A DNA stretch of 7,884 bases from Cyanobacteria bacterium OH_CFB_184 (lineage in GTDB: Bacteria; Cyanobacteriota; Vampirovibrionia; Gastranaerophilales; Gastranaerophilaceae): the NCBI GenBank assembly GCA_023414155.1, contig JAEZOG010000181.1:1-7884 (forward strand). The letters run 5' to 3'. The translations under genes and the position numbers were made by a program. Below, piece by piece: positions 1 to 6,595 of the stretch. Positions within the stretch are counted from its first letter, which is position 1. The number at the start of each line of letters is the position of its first letter. The notes under the pieces are model-generated. The model was not told where the DNA came from. It saw only the letters and a list, made by a program, of their open reading frames with translations, and did not search any database.

Positions 1-1283
1 CTGTACATAACAGGGTTTTTGCATCTCCAGCAATGTGGGTAGCTGTGAGAAATGTCGTGTTTTTCAATTAAAGCATTTGCTGCTTCTAATTTTTCTATAA
101 CTATTTTGTTTCCTTTGTAGTATGGAACACCAACTAAATCAGCGTCTTTGAAACTATCACTTTCTGTCCATATGCCTTTTTCATTCAAAGGTGAAAGTGT
201 TTCGATATTGTATCTTTGGCAAACTTCCCAGTCTTCTAAACCGTGACCAGGAGCTGTGTGTACACAACCTGTACCGGCATCTAGTGTTACGTGATCGCCA
301 AGAATGATAGGGCTTTTTCTTTCATATAAAGGATGATTTGTTTCTAAAAGTTCAAGCTCGCTTCCTTTTATGTTTCCTAAAGCTTTAACTTCTGATTCTT
401 CCCATTTTGCGTCTTCGACAAATGATTTTAACAAGTCTGTCGCAACAAGGTAGTTGTCGTTTTTGTATTCAAAAATTGTATAATCCAACCTAGCATTTAA
501 TGATATTGCAAGGTTAGAAGGAATTGTCCAAGGAGTTGTTGACCAGATAACTGCATATAAGTCATTTTTTGTTTCAACGTTTGATCTTGAGTATGCTTTT
601 TTTGCATCTTCATCATTAAATTTAAAACGAACATATATACTTGTAGATGTGTGATCTGCGTATTCAACTTCAGCTTCTGCTAGTGCTGTTTCGCAAGATG
701 CGCACCAGTATACTGGTTTTAGTCCTTTTTCTACATAGCCGTTTTCAAACATTTCTCCGAAAACTCTGATTTGTTCAGCTTCAAACTCAGGAGCGATTGT
801 AAGATAAGGGTGTTCCCAGTCTCCCCAAACTCCTAACCTTTTAAACTCTGATTCTTGTCCTTTTAGGTTTTTAAGCGCGAATTCTCTGCATTTTGCTCTT
901 AGTTCAACTGGAGAAATAGCTTCTCTTCCGCCTTTTATATTTTTAACTACAGCATTTTCAATCGGCAAACCGTGAGCGTCGTAGCCAGGAATATAAGGTG
1001 CATAAAATCCTGCTTGAGATTTGTATTTGATTAAAATATCTTTCAAAATTTTGTTTAAAGCAGTACCAATGTGAATTTTGTCAGAGCTTAAATATGGAGG
1101 TCCATCGTGAAGGATAAATTTATTTGTTTTATCTCTTTGTTCGATGTTTTTTTCATATATTTTATTCTCTTCCCAAAATTTTTGGGTATTAAGTTCTTTT
1201 TGTGCGGCGTTAGCTCTCATTTCTAGAGTTGTTTGCGGCAAGTTGATCGTATCTTTGTATTCTAGTTGTTTACTCTCTGACAT
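1..1283 (-). CDS. ileS: Isoleucyl-tRNA synthetase, N-terminal part (cut by window edge)
   Basis: Charges tRNA-Ile with isoleucine in the cytoplasm (class Ia synthetase). Only the first 427 codons are present; the gene continues past the left edge, and full-length enzymes are about 900-1000 residues. The start is the ATG at 1283, with GAGGAAAA just upstream on the minus strand. Visible landmarks are HDGPPY at 59-64, the signature HIGT at 71-74 (usually HIGH), GYDAHGLPIE at about 100-109 (usually GWDCHGLPIE), and YWCASCETALAEAEVEY at the end of the first catalytic segment. The inserted editing domain carries the STTPWT threonine-rich motif near 248-253 and HTAPGHGLEDW near 342-352, whose aspartate at 351 matches the conserved editing aspartate. 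The sequence leaves the window just after a typical SYPHCWRC segment. The KMSKS loop and C-terminal zinc region lie outside. The family is certain; the HIGT variant is worth noting. Confidence 0.97.
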   Translation of the reverse strand, partial: MSESKQLEYKDTINLPQTTLEMRANAAQKELNTQKFWEENKIYEKNIEQRDKTNKFILHDGPPYLSSDKIHIGTALNKILKDILIKYKSQAGFYAPYIPGYDAHGLPIENAVVKNIKGGREAISPVELRAKCREFALKNLKGQESEFKRLGVWGDWEHPYLTIAPEFEAEQIRVFGEMFENGYVEKGLKPVYWCASCETALAEAEVEYADHTSTSIYVRFKFNDEDAKKAYSRSNVETKNDLYAVIWSTTPWTIPSNLAISLNARLDYTIFEYKNDNYLVATDLLKSFVEDAKWEESEVKALGNIKGSELELLETNHPLYERKSPIILGDHVTLDAGTGCVHTAPGHGLEDWEVCQRYNIETLSPLNEKGIWTESDSFKDADLVGVPYYKGNKIVIEKLEAANALIEKHDISHSYPHCWRCKNPVMY

Positions 1284-1321
1284 ATTTTCCTCGTAAAATT
1301 TCTATTTACTACATAATGTAT

Positions 1322-1350
1322 ATTTTAGTACAAAAATGAACATATGGAAA
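1322..1350 (-). promoter_or_regulatory. Candidate promoter for ileS
   Basis: On the minus strand, TTTCCA (1345-1350) and TAAAAT (1322-1327) are separated by 17 bases, a plausible vegetative sigma pair. It would give a leader of only about 30 bases before the ATG at 1283, which leaves no room for a T-box leader. The match is by eye in AT-rich DNA, so chance resemblance is possible. Confidence 0.35.
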
Positions 1351-1372
1351 ATACTTACTAGCAAATTTTTCT

Positions 1373-1390
1373 TAAAGCATGCTTTATAAT
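1373..1390 (+). promoter_or_regulatory. Palindrome overlapping a TATAAT box ahead of the transglutaminase-like gene
   Basis: TAAAGCATGCTTTA (1373-1386) is a perfect 14-base palindrome. It overlaps a consensus -10 box TATAAT at 1385-1390, about 40 bases ahead of the start codon at 1429. No good -35 box is visible at the expected distance (1362-1367 reads CAAATT). That would fit an activated promoter or a repressor operator covering the -10 box, but both readings are inference. Confidence 0.35.
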
Positions 1391-1428
1391 ATTGTCGACT
1401 TTTTTAGAGAAGGGTATCATCAACTTAA

Positions 1429-2742
1429 ATGGTTCAAAAAATTAACTTTAAACCATATAATAACTTTCGCGTTTACAATAAGTGTGTTAGTAACAATCTA
1501 AAGCCAGTGAATTTGCCTCAAAAAACTATAGTTCATGCTGAGTCAAAACCTGCCAGCAGTTCGGTTTATTTGCCGCTTTCTTTGATTTCTTTTGGAAAAA
1601 AACAACTGCAGATTAATATGGAATCTAGAGCTTTTTCAAAAAATGACTATTTCCCTGATTATAAAAAAGTGCCGGATGGGTTTAAATATAACGAAACAAA
1701 AAGATTGTATGCAGATGAAGGAATTACGAAAAAAGGTAGTTTAGGAAAACACTTTTACCCTGACAAAGAACAAATTACAATCGTTGATAGACAAAGAGAT
1801 AGCAACTTAAAGACAATTAAAGCAGATTACAAAAAAGTTGCTGATACATATCTTGTAGAGTTAAAGCAAGATAAGGCCCTTTCTAAAAAACAAAAAAATG
1901 AATTATTGATAGAAAATACGGTTAATTATGTAAGAGGGTTAAAACAATCTCCTTTGGTAGACGAACTGTATGAACCTTCTATTCCTATAGCTGGAAGAGA
2001 AAGCTATCTTGGAGATGTCTTTGCGTGCAAAAAAAATGTATGCAGACATAATGCTTTTTTAACAAAGCTTTTGCTTGAAGATTATAATATTCCATTGGCT
2101 GTTCAGTCAGGGTATATAATTTCTCCATATGGAAGCGGTCATCACTGTTGGAATACCAATAAAGATTCGTCGAACAAAGAAAAACCATATGATGCTTCTT
2201 TTCAAAATGGTGAATGCTGGTATTTTAAATTTGACGGAAGCCCATTGTATCTCGATAATTTGCCGCTCCAAAAACAGACTGAATACGATGTCTTGACTAT
2301 GCAAGTCGGTGATGAATTGATGCTGGGTTTTGACGAAGAGGACAATGTTATTTCAAGCAAAACAAATGAAAATGCAAGTTTCTTCGCAAAATTATACTTA
2401 GATGAGTTTGATACTTTGATGATTGAAAGACCGGATGAGGATATCTACGGTTTTGATTATGACTATACCCTTGATCAAAAAAATAATGTGATTTTTTATA
2501 ACACAGAAACCAATGAAAAAATCTTTCAATTCCCTTACGATAATTTAGTTTATTTTTTAAAGTTAAAAATAGCAGCTGATTCAATCAAATTGTCAAAAAT
2601 GCTCAATATACCTATGCCAAACGGTAAAATCAATTACCAAGAATTGATGAAGCATAAAGAATTGTATAAACAAATTGATCCTGCGATTTCCCAAAAAACT
2701 GTTGATTCAATTCTCACAATTATGAATGAAGAAGCGGAATAA
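1429..2742 (+). CDS. Transglutaminase-like (papain-fold) protein with unknown N-terminal extension
   Basis: The 437-residue protein has a central transglutaminase-like core. The segment VCRHNAFLTKLLLED (204-218) matches the nucleophile region of bacterial transglutaminase-like proteins, with Cys205 as candidate nucleophile. GHHCWN (237-242) supplies the histidine (238 or 239), and YDAS (254-257) gives a candidate aspartate at 255. Such folds act as proteases, amidases or crosslinkers, and no substrate can be named here. Residues 1-70 look poorly structured, with a Ser/Pro stretch (40-52) followed by ISFGKK (53-58). No ordinary signal peptide or membrane helix is seen. Residues 290-437 are acidic and aromatic, ending in helices, and I do not recognise them. 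The ATG at 1429 is preceded directly by an in-frame TAA, so no longer start exists; AGAGAAGGG lies 14 bases upstream, rather far. The gene stands alone, divergent from ileS and 81 bases ahead of the first possible dapB start codon. Confidence 0.75.
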   Translation: MVQKINFKPYNNFRVYNKCVSNNLKPVNLPQKTIVHAESKPASSSVYLPLSLISFGKKQLQINMESRAFSKNDYFPDYKKVPDGFKYNETKRLYADEGITKKGSLGKHFYPDKEQITIVDRQRDSNLKTIKADYKKVADTYLVELKQDKALSKKQKNELLIENTVNYVRGLKQSPLVDELYEPSIPIAGRESYLGDVFACKKNVCRHNAFLTKLLLEDYNIPLAVQSGYIISPYGSGHHCWNTNKDSSNKEKPYDASFQNGECWYFKFDGSPLYLDNLPLQKQTEYDVLTMQVGDELMLGFDEEDNVISSKTNENASFFAKLYLDEFDTLMIERPDEDIYGFDYDYTLDQKNNVIFYNTETNEKIFQFPYDNLVYFLKLKIAADSIKLSKMLNIPMPNGKINYQELMKHKELYKQIDPAISQKTVDSILTIMNEEAE

Positions 2743-2748
2743 CAGCTC

Positions 2749-2778
2749 TTAACAAAATTTATATATATAGTGTAAAAT
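2749..2778 (+). promoter_or_regulatory. Candidate promoter for dapB-asd-dapA
   Basis: TTAACA (2749-2754) and TAAAAT (2773-2778) are 18 bases apart, in the only sizeable gap ahead of the dap cluster. Transcription would begin near 2785, giving a leader of about 45 bases. A second possible -10 box, GATAAT, is at 2793-2798 but has no matching -35 box. No terminator hairpin follows the upstream gene at 2742, so read-through from it remains possible. Confidence 0.4.
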
Positions 2779-2814
2779 CATTGTTTATATGAGATAATCA
2801 ACGGGTAATAAACT

Positions 2815-2822
2815 AAAAAAGG
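2815..2822 (+). promoter_or_regulatory. Ribosome binding site that sets the dapB start
   Basis: AAAAAAGG ends 7 bases before the ATG at 2830, normal spacing. The in-frame TTG at 2824 lies one base after this site, too close to be used. The ATG also begins the protein as MIKVGVVGALG, the usual short lead into the nucleotide-binding strand of this family. Confidence 0.7.
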
Positions 2823-2829
2823 TTTGTAT

Positions 2830-3624
2830 ATGATTAAAGTTGGAGTCGTGGGTGCGCTCGGTAAAATGGGCAGAGAAGTCATCAATGCAGTATATAAAGA
2901 TGCTGATGCAGAACTTGTTATGGCTGTTGACATTGTAAGTGTCGGTGAAGATATAGGAAGCCTCGTTTTAGGTAAAAATCTTGGCGTTACTATAAAAAAT
3001 AATATAGAAGAAGCAATTGAATCAGATAAGCCTGATGTTGTTGTTGATTTTACACAGCCAAGTACAATTTTTCAAAACACAGTATTGTATTTAAATAAAA
3101 AAGTTCATTCTGTAATCGGTACAACAGGCTTAAGTGATGAACAACTTGCAACTTTAACCGATTTATCTGCTACAAATCAAACTTCTTGTTTAATTGCTCC
3201 AAATTTTTCAACAGGTGCAATTTTAATGATGATGTTTGCAAAACAAGCAGCGAAATACTTTGATAATGCTGAAATCATTGAGCTTCATCACAATCAAAAG
3301 AAAGATGCTCCCTCTGGAACAGCTATAAAAACAGCAAAATTGATGGCTGAAGAAAATTCTAATTTTTCAACTAATAACTGCCCTGAAGTTGAGTTGTTAG
3401 AAGGTGCACGTGGTGCAAATGCAGATTCAAACATAAGAATACATTCAGTTAGAATGCCTGGATATATCGCTTCTCAAGAAGTAATATTCGGTTCAAACGG
3501 ACAAATATTTAAAATTAAACACGACACGATGGATAGATCATGTTATATGGCTGGTGTTATGCTTGCTGTAAAACATGTCTGTAATAACATCGGTTTTGTA
3601 TACGGATTAGAAAACATAATGTAA
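2830..3624 (+). CDS. dapB: 4-hydroxy-tetrahydrodipicolinate reductase
   Basis: Reduces 4-hydroxy-tetrahydrodipicolinate, the DapA product, to tetrahydrodipicolinate with NAD(P)H, in the route to diaminopimelate (peptidoglycan) and lysine. It has 264 residues from the ATG at 2830, close to the family norm. The Rossmann fold opens with GALGKMG (8-14), and Asp34 after the second strand (AVDI) is where the cofactor ribose is normally read. GTTG is at 97-100 and APNFSTGA at 123-130. The signature ELHHNQKKDAPSGTA at 151-165 contains His153 and Lys157, equivalent to the E. coli catalytic pair His159 and Lys163. The C-terminal half forms the substrate and tetramerisation domain. It is the first gene of the dap cluster, with asd starting nine bases after its stop. 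All key residues are present, so it should be active. Confidence 0.97.
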   Translation: MIKVGVVGALGKMGREVINAVYKDADAELVMAVDIVSVGEDIGSLVLGKNLGVTIKNNIEEAIESDKPDVVVDFTQPSTIFQNTVLYLNKKVHSVIGTTGLSDEQLATLTDLSATNQTSCLIAPNFSTGAILMMMFAKQAAKYFDNAEIIELHHNQKKDAPSGTAIKTAKLMAEENSNFSTNNCPEVELLEGARGANADSNIRIHSVRMPGYIASQEVIFGSNGQIFKIKHDTMDRSCYMAGVMLAVKHVCNNIGFVYGLENIM

Positions 3625-3633
3625 GGGGAAAAA

Positions 3634-4650
3634 ATGAGAAAACCAAACATCGCAGTTTTAGGCGCAACAGGTGTTGTAGGACAACAAATCCTAAACATCC
3701 TAATTGAAAACGAAGTTCCATACAACGAAATAAAGTTCTTGGCTAGTGCCAAGAGTGCAGGTAAGGAAATCGAATTCAAGGGCAAGAAACATACGATTGT
3801 TGAAGCTACCCCTGAAGCTTTTGAGGGTGTAAATATAGTACTTGCTTCTGCAGGTGGTGCAACAAGCAAAAGATTCGCATCTGAAGCAGTAAAAAGAGGC
3901 GCTGTATTTATTGATAACTCTAGTGCTTTTAGAATGGATGAAGATGCTCCATTGGTTATTGTTGGCGTAAATGATGAAGATATCAAAAAACATAAAGGTA
4001 TTCTTCCAAACCCAAACTGTTCAACTTCACAACTTATGCTTGTTTTAAAGCCATTGCATGACTATGCAGGTATTAAAAGACTTATTGTAAGTACTTATCA
4101 GGCTGTGAGTGGTGCGGGTATCGCTGCAATAAGTGAACTTACAGAAAATACAAAAGCAGCTTTAAACGCTGAAAGTTTTGAAAATAAAGTTTTCAAAAAA
4201 CCGATTGCATTTAATGTAATCCCTCAAATCGATGTGTTCTGTGAAAACGGATACACTAAAGAAGAGATGAAAGTAGTAGATGAAACTAAAAAAATACTTC
4301 ATCTTGATCAAAATACTCCAATCACTTGTACAGCAGTAAGAGTACCTGTATACAACGGGCATTCTGAAGCAGTTACAATTGAGTTTAAAAAAGAAATTAC
4401 TCCTGAAAAAGCAAGAGAACTTTTAGAAAATGCTTGGGGCGTTGAAGTAGTTGATAATACTGAAAACTACGACTTCCCGACTCCTCATATGGCATCAGGA
4501 AAAAATCCTGTTTATGTAGGCAGAATAAGAAAAGATCTTGCTTTTGATAACGCAATTTCCCTATGGTGTGTTGCGGATAATATCAGAATCGGTGCAGCTT
4601 TAAACACTGTAAGGATTGCTGAAAAAGTTATTGAAAACCAGTTGTTTTAA
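3634..4650 (+). CDS. asd: Aspartate-semialdehyde dehydrogenase
   Basis: Converts aspartyl phosphate to aspartate semialdehyde with NADPH, the branch-point intermediate for lysine/diaminopimelate, threonine and methionine. It has 338 residues, the shorter bacterial type (E. coli has 367). The N-terminal nucleotide fold begins with LGATGVVGQ (9-17), and IDNSSAFR (93-100) is typical. The catalytic cysteine is Cys129 in NPNCSTSQ (126-133). Gln156 lies in YQAVSGAG (155-162). RVPVYNGHSE (236-245) supplies the substrate-binding arginine 236 and the acid-base His243. GGGG-type starts are clear here: AAGGGGAA overlaps the dapB stop and sits a few bases before the ATG at 3634. The nine-base gap behind dapB and the 26-base gap before dapA indicate co-transcription. 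Every catalytic residue I looked for is intact. Confidence 0.97.
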   Translation: MRKPNIAVLGATGVVGQQILNILIENEVPYNEIKFLASAKSAGKEIEFKGKKHTIVEATPEAFEGVNIVLASAGGATSKRFASEAVKRGAVFIDNSSAFRMDEDAPLVIVGVNDEDIKKHKGILPNPNCSTSQLMLVLKPLHDYAGIKRLIVSTYQAVSGAGIAAISELTENTKAALNAESFENKVFKKPIAFNVIPQIDVFCENGYTKEEMKVVDETKKILHLDQNTPITCTAVRVPVYNGHSEAVTIEFKKEITPEKARELLENAWGVEVVDNTENYDFPTPHMASGKNPVYVGRIRKDLAFDNAISLWCVADNIRIGAALNTVRIAEKVIENQLF

Positions 4651-4676
4651 CTAGAAGAATTAAAGGAGAATTTATA

Positions 4677-5564
4677 ATGGCTTTAAGATATGATGCAGGC
4701 GAAATTATCACGGCAATGGTCACCCCATTTGATGTTGATTTAAACATCGATTATCCTGCTTTAGAAAAATTAATCGAACACCTTATCTCAACAGGTTCTG
4801 ATGCGATATTGGTCGCTGGTACTACTGGTGAGTCACCGACCTTAACACATGAAGAAGAACTGCAAATCCTTGCTTTTGTAAAAGAAAAAGTTAATGGAAG
4901 AGTTAAAATAGTTATGGGCGCTGGTTCTAACTGCACAAAAACAGCTGTAGAAATGTCAAAAAAAGCAGAAGCTGCTGGTGCAGATGCTATTCTTTCAGTA
5001 GTTCCATACTACAATAAGCCGTCTCAACCAGGCATGTATGAACATTTCGCTGCAGTTGCAAATTCTGTAAATATTCCTATTATTTTATACAATATCCCAG
5101 GTAGAACAGGCGTCAATATGGCTCCTTGCACGATTGCTAAGCTTGCAAACGAATTCAAAAATATAGTTGCAGTAAAACAAAGCAACTCGGATTTGGATTT
5201 AGTAAGCGATATAAAAATACTTTGTCCTGAAGATTTTGCTATTTATTCAGGTGATGATAGTTTAACACTTCCTATGCTTTCATTAGGTGCGCACGGAGTT
5301 ATTAGCGTAGCTTCTCATATTGCCGGGAAAGGTATAAGAGAGATGATCAGCGCTTATAAATCAGGTGACATCAAAACAGCAACAGAAAAGCACTTATTTT
5401 TATATCCTGCGTTTAAAAAGATCTTTATGCTTCCAAATCCAATACCGATAAAAGAAGTATTGTCTAAACTGAACATCGTTAAAAAGTATGTAAGACTTCC
5501 ATTAGTTACTATGACTAGTGATGAAAGAAATGAATTATACGGGGTCTTAAATAGATATTTATAA
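4677..5564 (+). CDS. dapA: 4-hydroxy-tetrahydrodipicolinate synthase
   Basis: Condenses pyruvate with aspartate semialdehyde, the first committed step to diaminopimelate and lysine. It is a 295-residue TIM-barrel aldolase of the DapA/NanA family. The Schiff-base lysine is Lys167 in VAVKQSNSD. Tyr138 (LYNIPGRTG, 137-145), Thr49 and Thr50 (GTTGESPTL, 48-56) and Tyr111/Tyr112 (PYYNKPSQPG) complete the active site. Arg143 matches the semialdehyde-binding arginine of the E. coli enzyme. At the lysine feedback site, E. coli His53, His56 and Glu84 correspond here to His58, Glu61 and Thr89, so allosteric lysine control may be altered. The start codon at 4677 follows a strong AAAGGAG site. It is the last gene of the cluster, followed by a hairpin terminator 12 bases after its stop. 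The context with dapB and asd rules out other aldolases of the superfamily. Confidence 0.97.
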   Translation: MALRYDAGEIITAMVTPFDVDLNIDYPALEKLIEHLISTGSDAILVAGTTGESPTLTHEEELQILAFVKEKVNGRVKIVMGAGSNCTKTAVEMSKKAEAAGADAILSVVPYYNKPSQPGMYEHFAAVANSVNIPIILYNIPGRTGVNMAPCTIAKLANEFKNIVAVKQSNSDLDLVSDIKILCPEDFAIYSGDDSLTLPMLSLGAHGVISVASHIAGKGIREMISAYKSGDIKTATEKHLFLYPAFKKIFMLPNPIPIKEVLSKLNIVKKYVRLPLVTMTSDERNELYGVLNRYL

Positions 5565-5576
5565 GCGCTTAAACAT

Positions 5577-5613
5577 AAAAAAGAAGCTATGATTTATTCA
5601 TAGCTTCTTTTTT
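5577..5613. terminator. Bidirectional intrinsic terminator between dapA and kdsA
   Basis: A 16-base perfect inverted repeat (5577-5592 with 5598-5613) encloses a TTTAT loop. The core stem is AAGAAGCTATGA with TCATAGCTTCTT. A run of A on the left and a run of T on the right give each strand its own U-tract. It lies between the dapA stop (5564) and the kdsA stop (5617), so it can end both converging transcripts. Confidence 0.9.
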
Positions 5614-5616
5614 TAA

Positions 5617-6441
5617 TTAGTTATTTACAAGTTTAAAAATATCATTACAAACTTTAAATAATTCTTTAGCCATCTTGAAGTCAACCATATTTGCTCCGTC
5701 ACAAAGAGCTGAATCTGGATTAGGATGAACTTCAAAGAATAATCCGTTAGCTCCAGAAGCTACCGCTGCTTTTGCAAGTGTAGAAACAAATTTGCGCTCT
5801 CCTGAAGATGATTCACCAGCCCCACCTGGTAATTGAACACTGTGAGTAGCATCAAAAATAACAGGGTAGCCCATTTCTTGAATAATAGGTATAGCTCTCA
5901 TATCAGAAACAAGGTTGTTATAACCGAAACTAACGCCTCTATCTGTTATTGTAATTTTGTCGTTACCTGAATCCAGTACTTTTTTTGCAATCGATTTCAT
6001 CTGTGCAGGTGCTAAAAATTGACCTTTTTTAATGTTTATAATTTTACCTGTTTTAGCCGCCGCTACAAGCAAATCAGTCTGTCTGCATAAAAAGGCTGGT
6101 ATTTGTATAATGTCAGCTACTTCAGCTGCTATTTGAGCTTCATCTGCAGAATGGATGTCTGTCACAATCGGTAAGTTGAATTCTTTTTTTACCTGAGATA
6201 AAAGTTCAAGACCTTCTTCCATTCCAGGACCCCTATAAGAATCAATTGAGCTTCTGTTTGCTTTGTCGTAAGAAGATTTAAAAACATAGTTTATATCTAA
6301 CTCTTGAGCTATTTTTTTTAATTCTTCTGCTGTTTTAAAAAGAATATCTTTGCTTTCAATAGCACAAGGACCTGCTAGGATTGTTAATTTATTTCCGCCG
6401 ATTTCAAAATCGTTTAATCTGACTTTTTTTATGTCACTCAT
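5617..6441 (-). CDS. kdsA: 3-deoxy-D-manno-octulosonate 8-phosphate synthase, metal-dependent type
   Basis: Condenses phosphoenolpyruvate with arabinose 5-phosphate to Kdo 8-phosphate, precursor of the Kdo that joins lipid A to the LPS core. The 274-residue TIM barrel starts with LAGPCAIES (22-30). FKSSYDKANRSS (54-65) carries the KANRSS motif that separates Kdo8P synthases from related DAHP synthases. Cys26, His200 (DATHSVQ), Glu237 (FEVHPNP) and Asp248 match the Aquifex metal ligands Cys11, His185, Glu222 and Asp233 with the same constant offset of 15, so this is the metal-dependent class; E. coli has Asn at the cysteine position. The start at 6441 has AAGGA seven bases upstream. The gene stands alone, ending at the shared terminator, with no other LPS gene beside it. 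It implies an outer membrane bearing Kdo. Confidence 0.97.
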   Translation of the reverse strand: MSDIKKVRLNDFEIGGNKLTILAGPCAIESKDILFKTAEELKKIAQELDINYVFKSSYDKANRSSIDSYRGPGMEEGLELLSQVKKEFNLPIVTDIHSADEAQIAAEVADIIQIPAFLCRQTDLLVAAAKTGKIINIKKGQFLAPAQMKSIAKKVLDSGNDKITITDRGVSFGYNNLVSDMRAIPIIQEMGYPVIFDATHSVQLPGGAGESSSGERKFVSTLAKAAVASGANGLFFEVHPNPDSALCDGANMVDFKMAKELFKVCNDIFKLVNN

Positions 6442-6475
6442 TATTTTTTCCTTAAACTGTTTATTTCATTGTTTT

Positions 6476-6494
6476 ATTATATTTCAAATTTGAA
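6476..6494 (-). promoter_or_regulatory. Candidate kdsA promoter -10 box with adjacent palindrome
   Basis: On the minus strand, a consensus TATAAT (plus-strand 6476-6481) lies about 35 bases ahead of the kdsA start codon. Immediately upstream, in the spacer position, is the perfect 12-base palindrome TTCAAATTTGAA (6483-6494). The -35 region is weak (TAGTAA at 17 bases; TTGTTA six bases further out). The palindrome could bind a regulator, but short AT-rich palindromes also arise by chance. Confidence 0.35.
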
Positions 6495-6540
6495 GACTTT
6501 ACTATAACAAATTAAGTTTTCTTCATTGATAGTTGTAAAA

Positions 6541-6557
6541 ACTAGAAAGCTTCTAGT
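6541..6557. repeat. Inverted repeat upstream of the secreted-protein gene pair
   Basis: ACTAGAA, the three bases AGC, then TTCTAGT form a perfect 7-base-arm inverted repeat centred about 47 bases before the ATG at 6596. TTGTAA at 6533-6538 lies just upstream and a loose TATGTG at 6557-6562 just downstream, so the repeat would sit between -35 and -10 boxes if those are real. No T-run follows, so it is not a terminator. An operator is the likeliest use, by inference only. Confidence 0.4.
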
Positions 6558-6595
6558 ATGTGTGTTATAAAGTTGTATAAGTTGAGAGTTGTCTA

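Noticed and set aside
1284..1428. T-box leader for ileS
   Set aside because: Only 145 bases separate the divergent genes, the likely ileS leader is about 30 bases, and no specifier stem or terminator hairpin is seen.
2824..2829. TTG at 2824 as a dapB start adding two residues
   Set aside because: It lies one base after the ribosome binding site; the ATG at 2830 has proper spacing and gives the usual family N-terminus.
2743..2829. Lysine riboswitch ahead of the dap genes
   Set aside because: The gap of 87 bases is too short for the roughly 170-base aptamer and shows no paired helices.
3543..3986. 147-codon open frame on the minus strand across the dapB-asd junction
   Set aside because: It is antisense to two clear genes, has no family resemblance and no convincing ribosome binding site; a reading-frame shadow.
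5617..6441. DAHP synthase (aromatic pathway) instead of Kdo8P synthase
   Set aside because: The KANRSS motif and overall sequence fit Kdo8P synthase; the KPRTS motif of DAHP synthase is absent.
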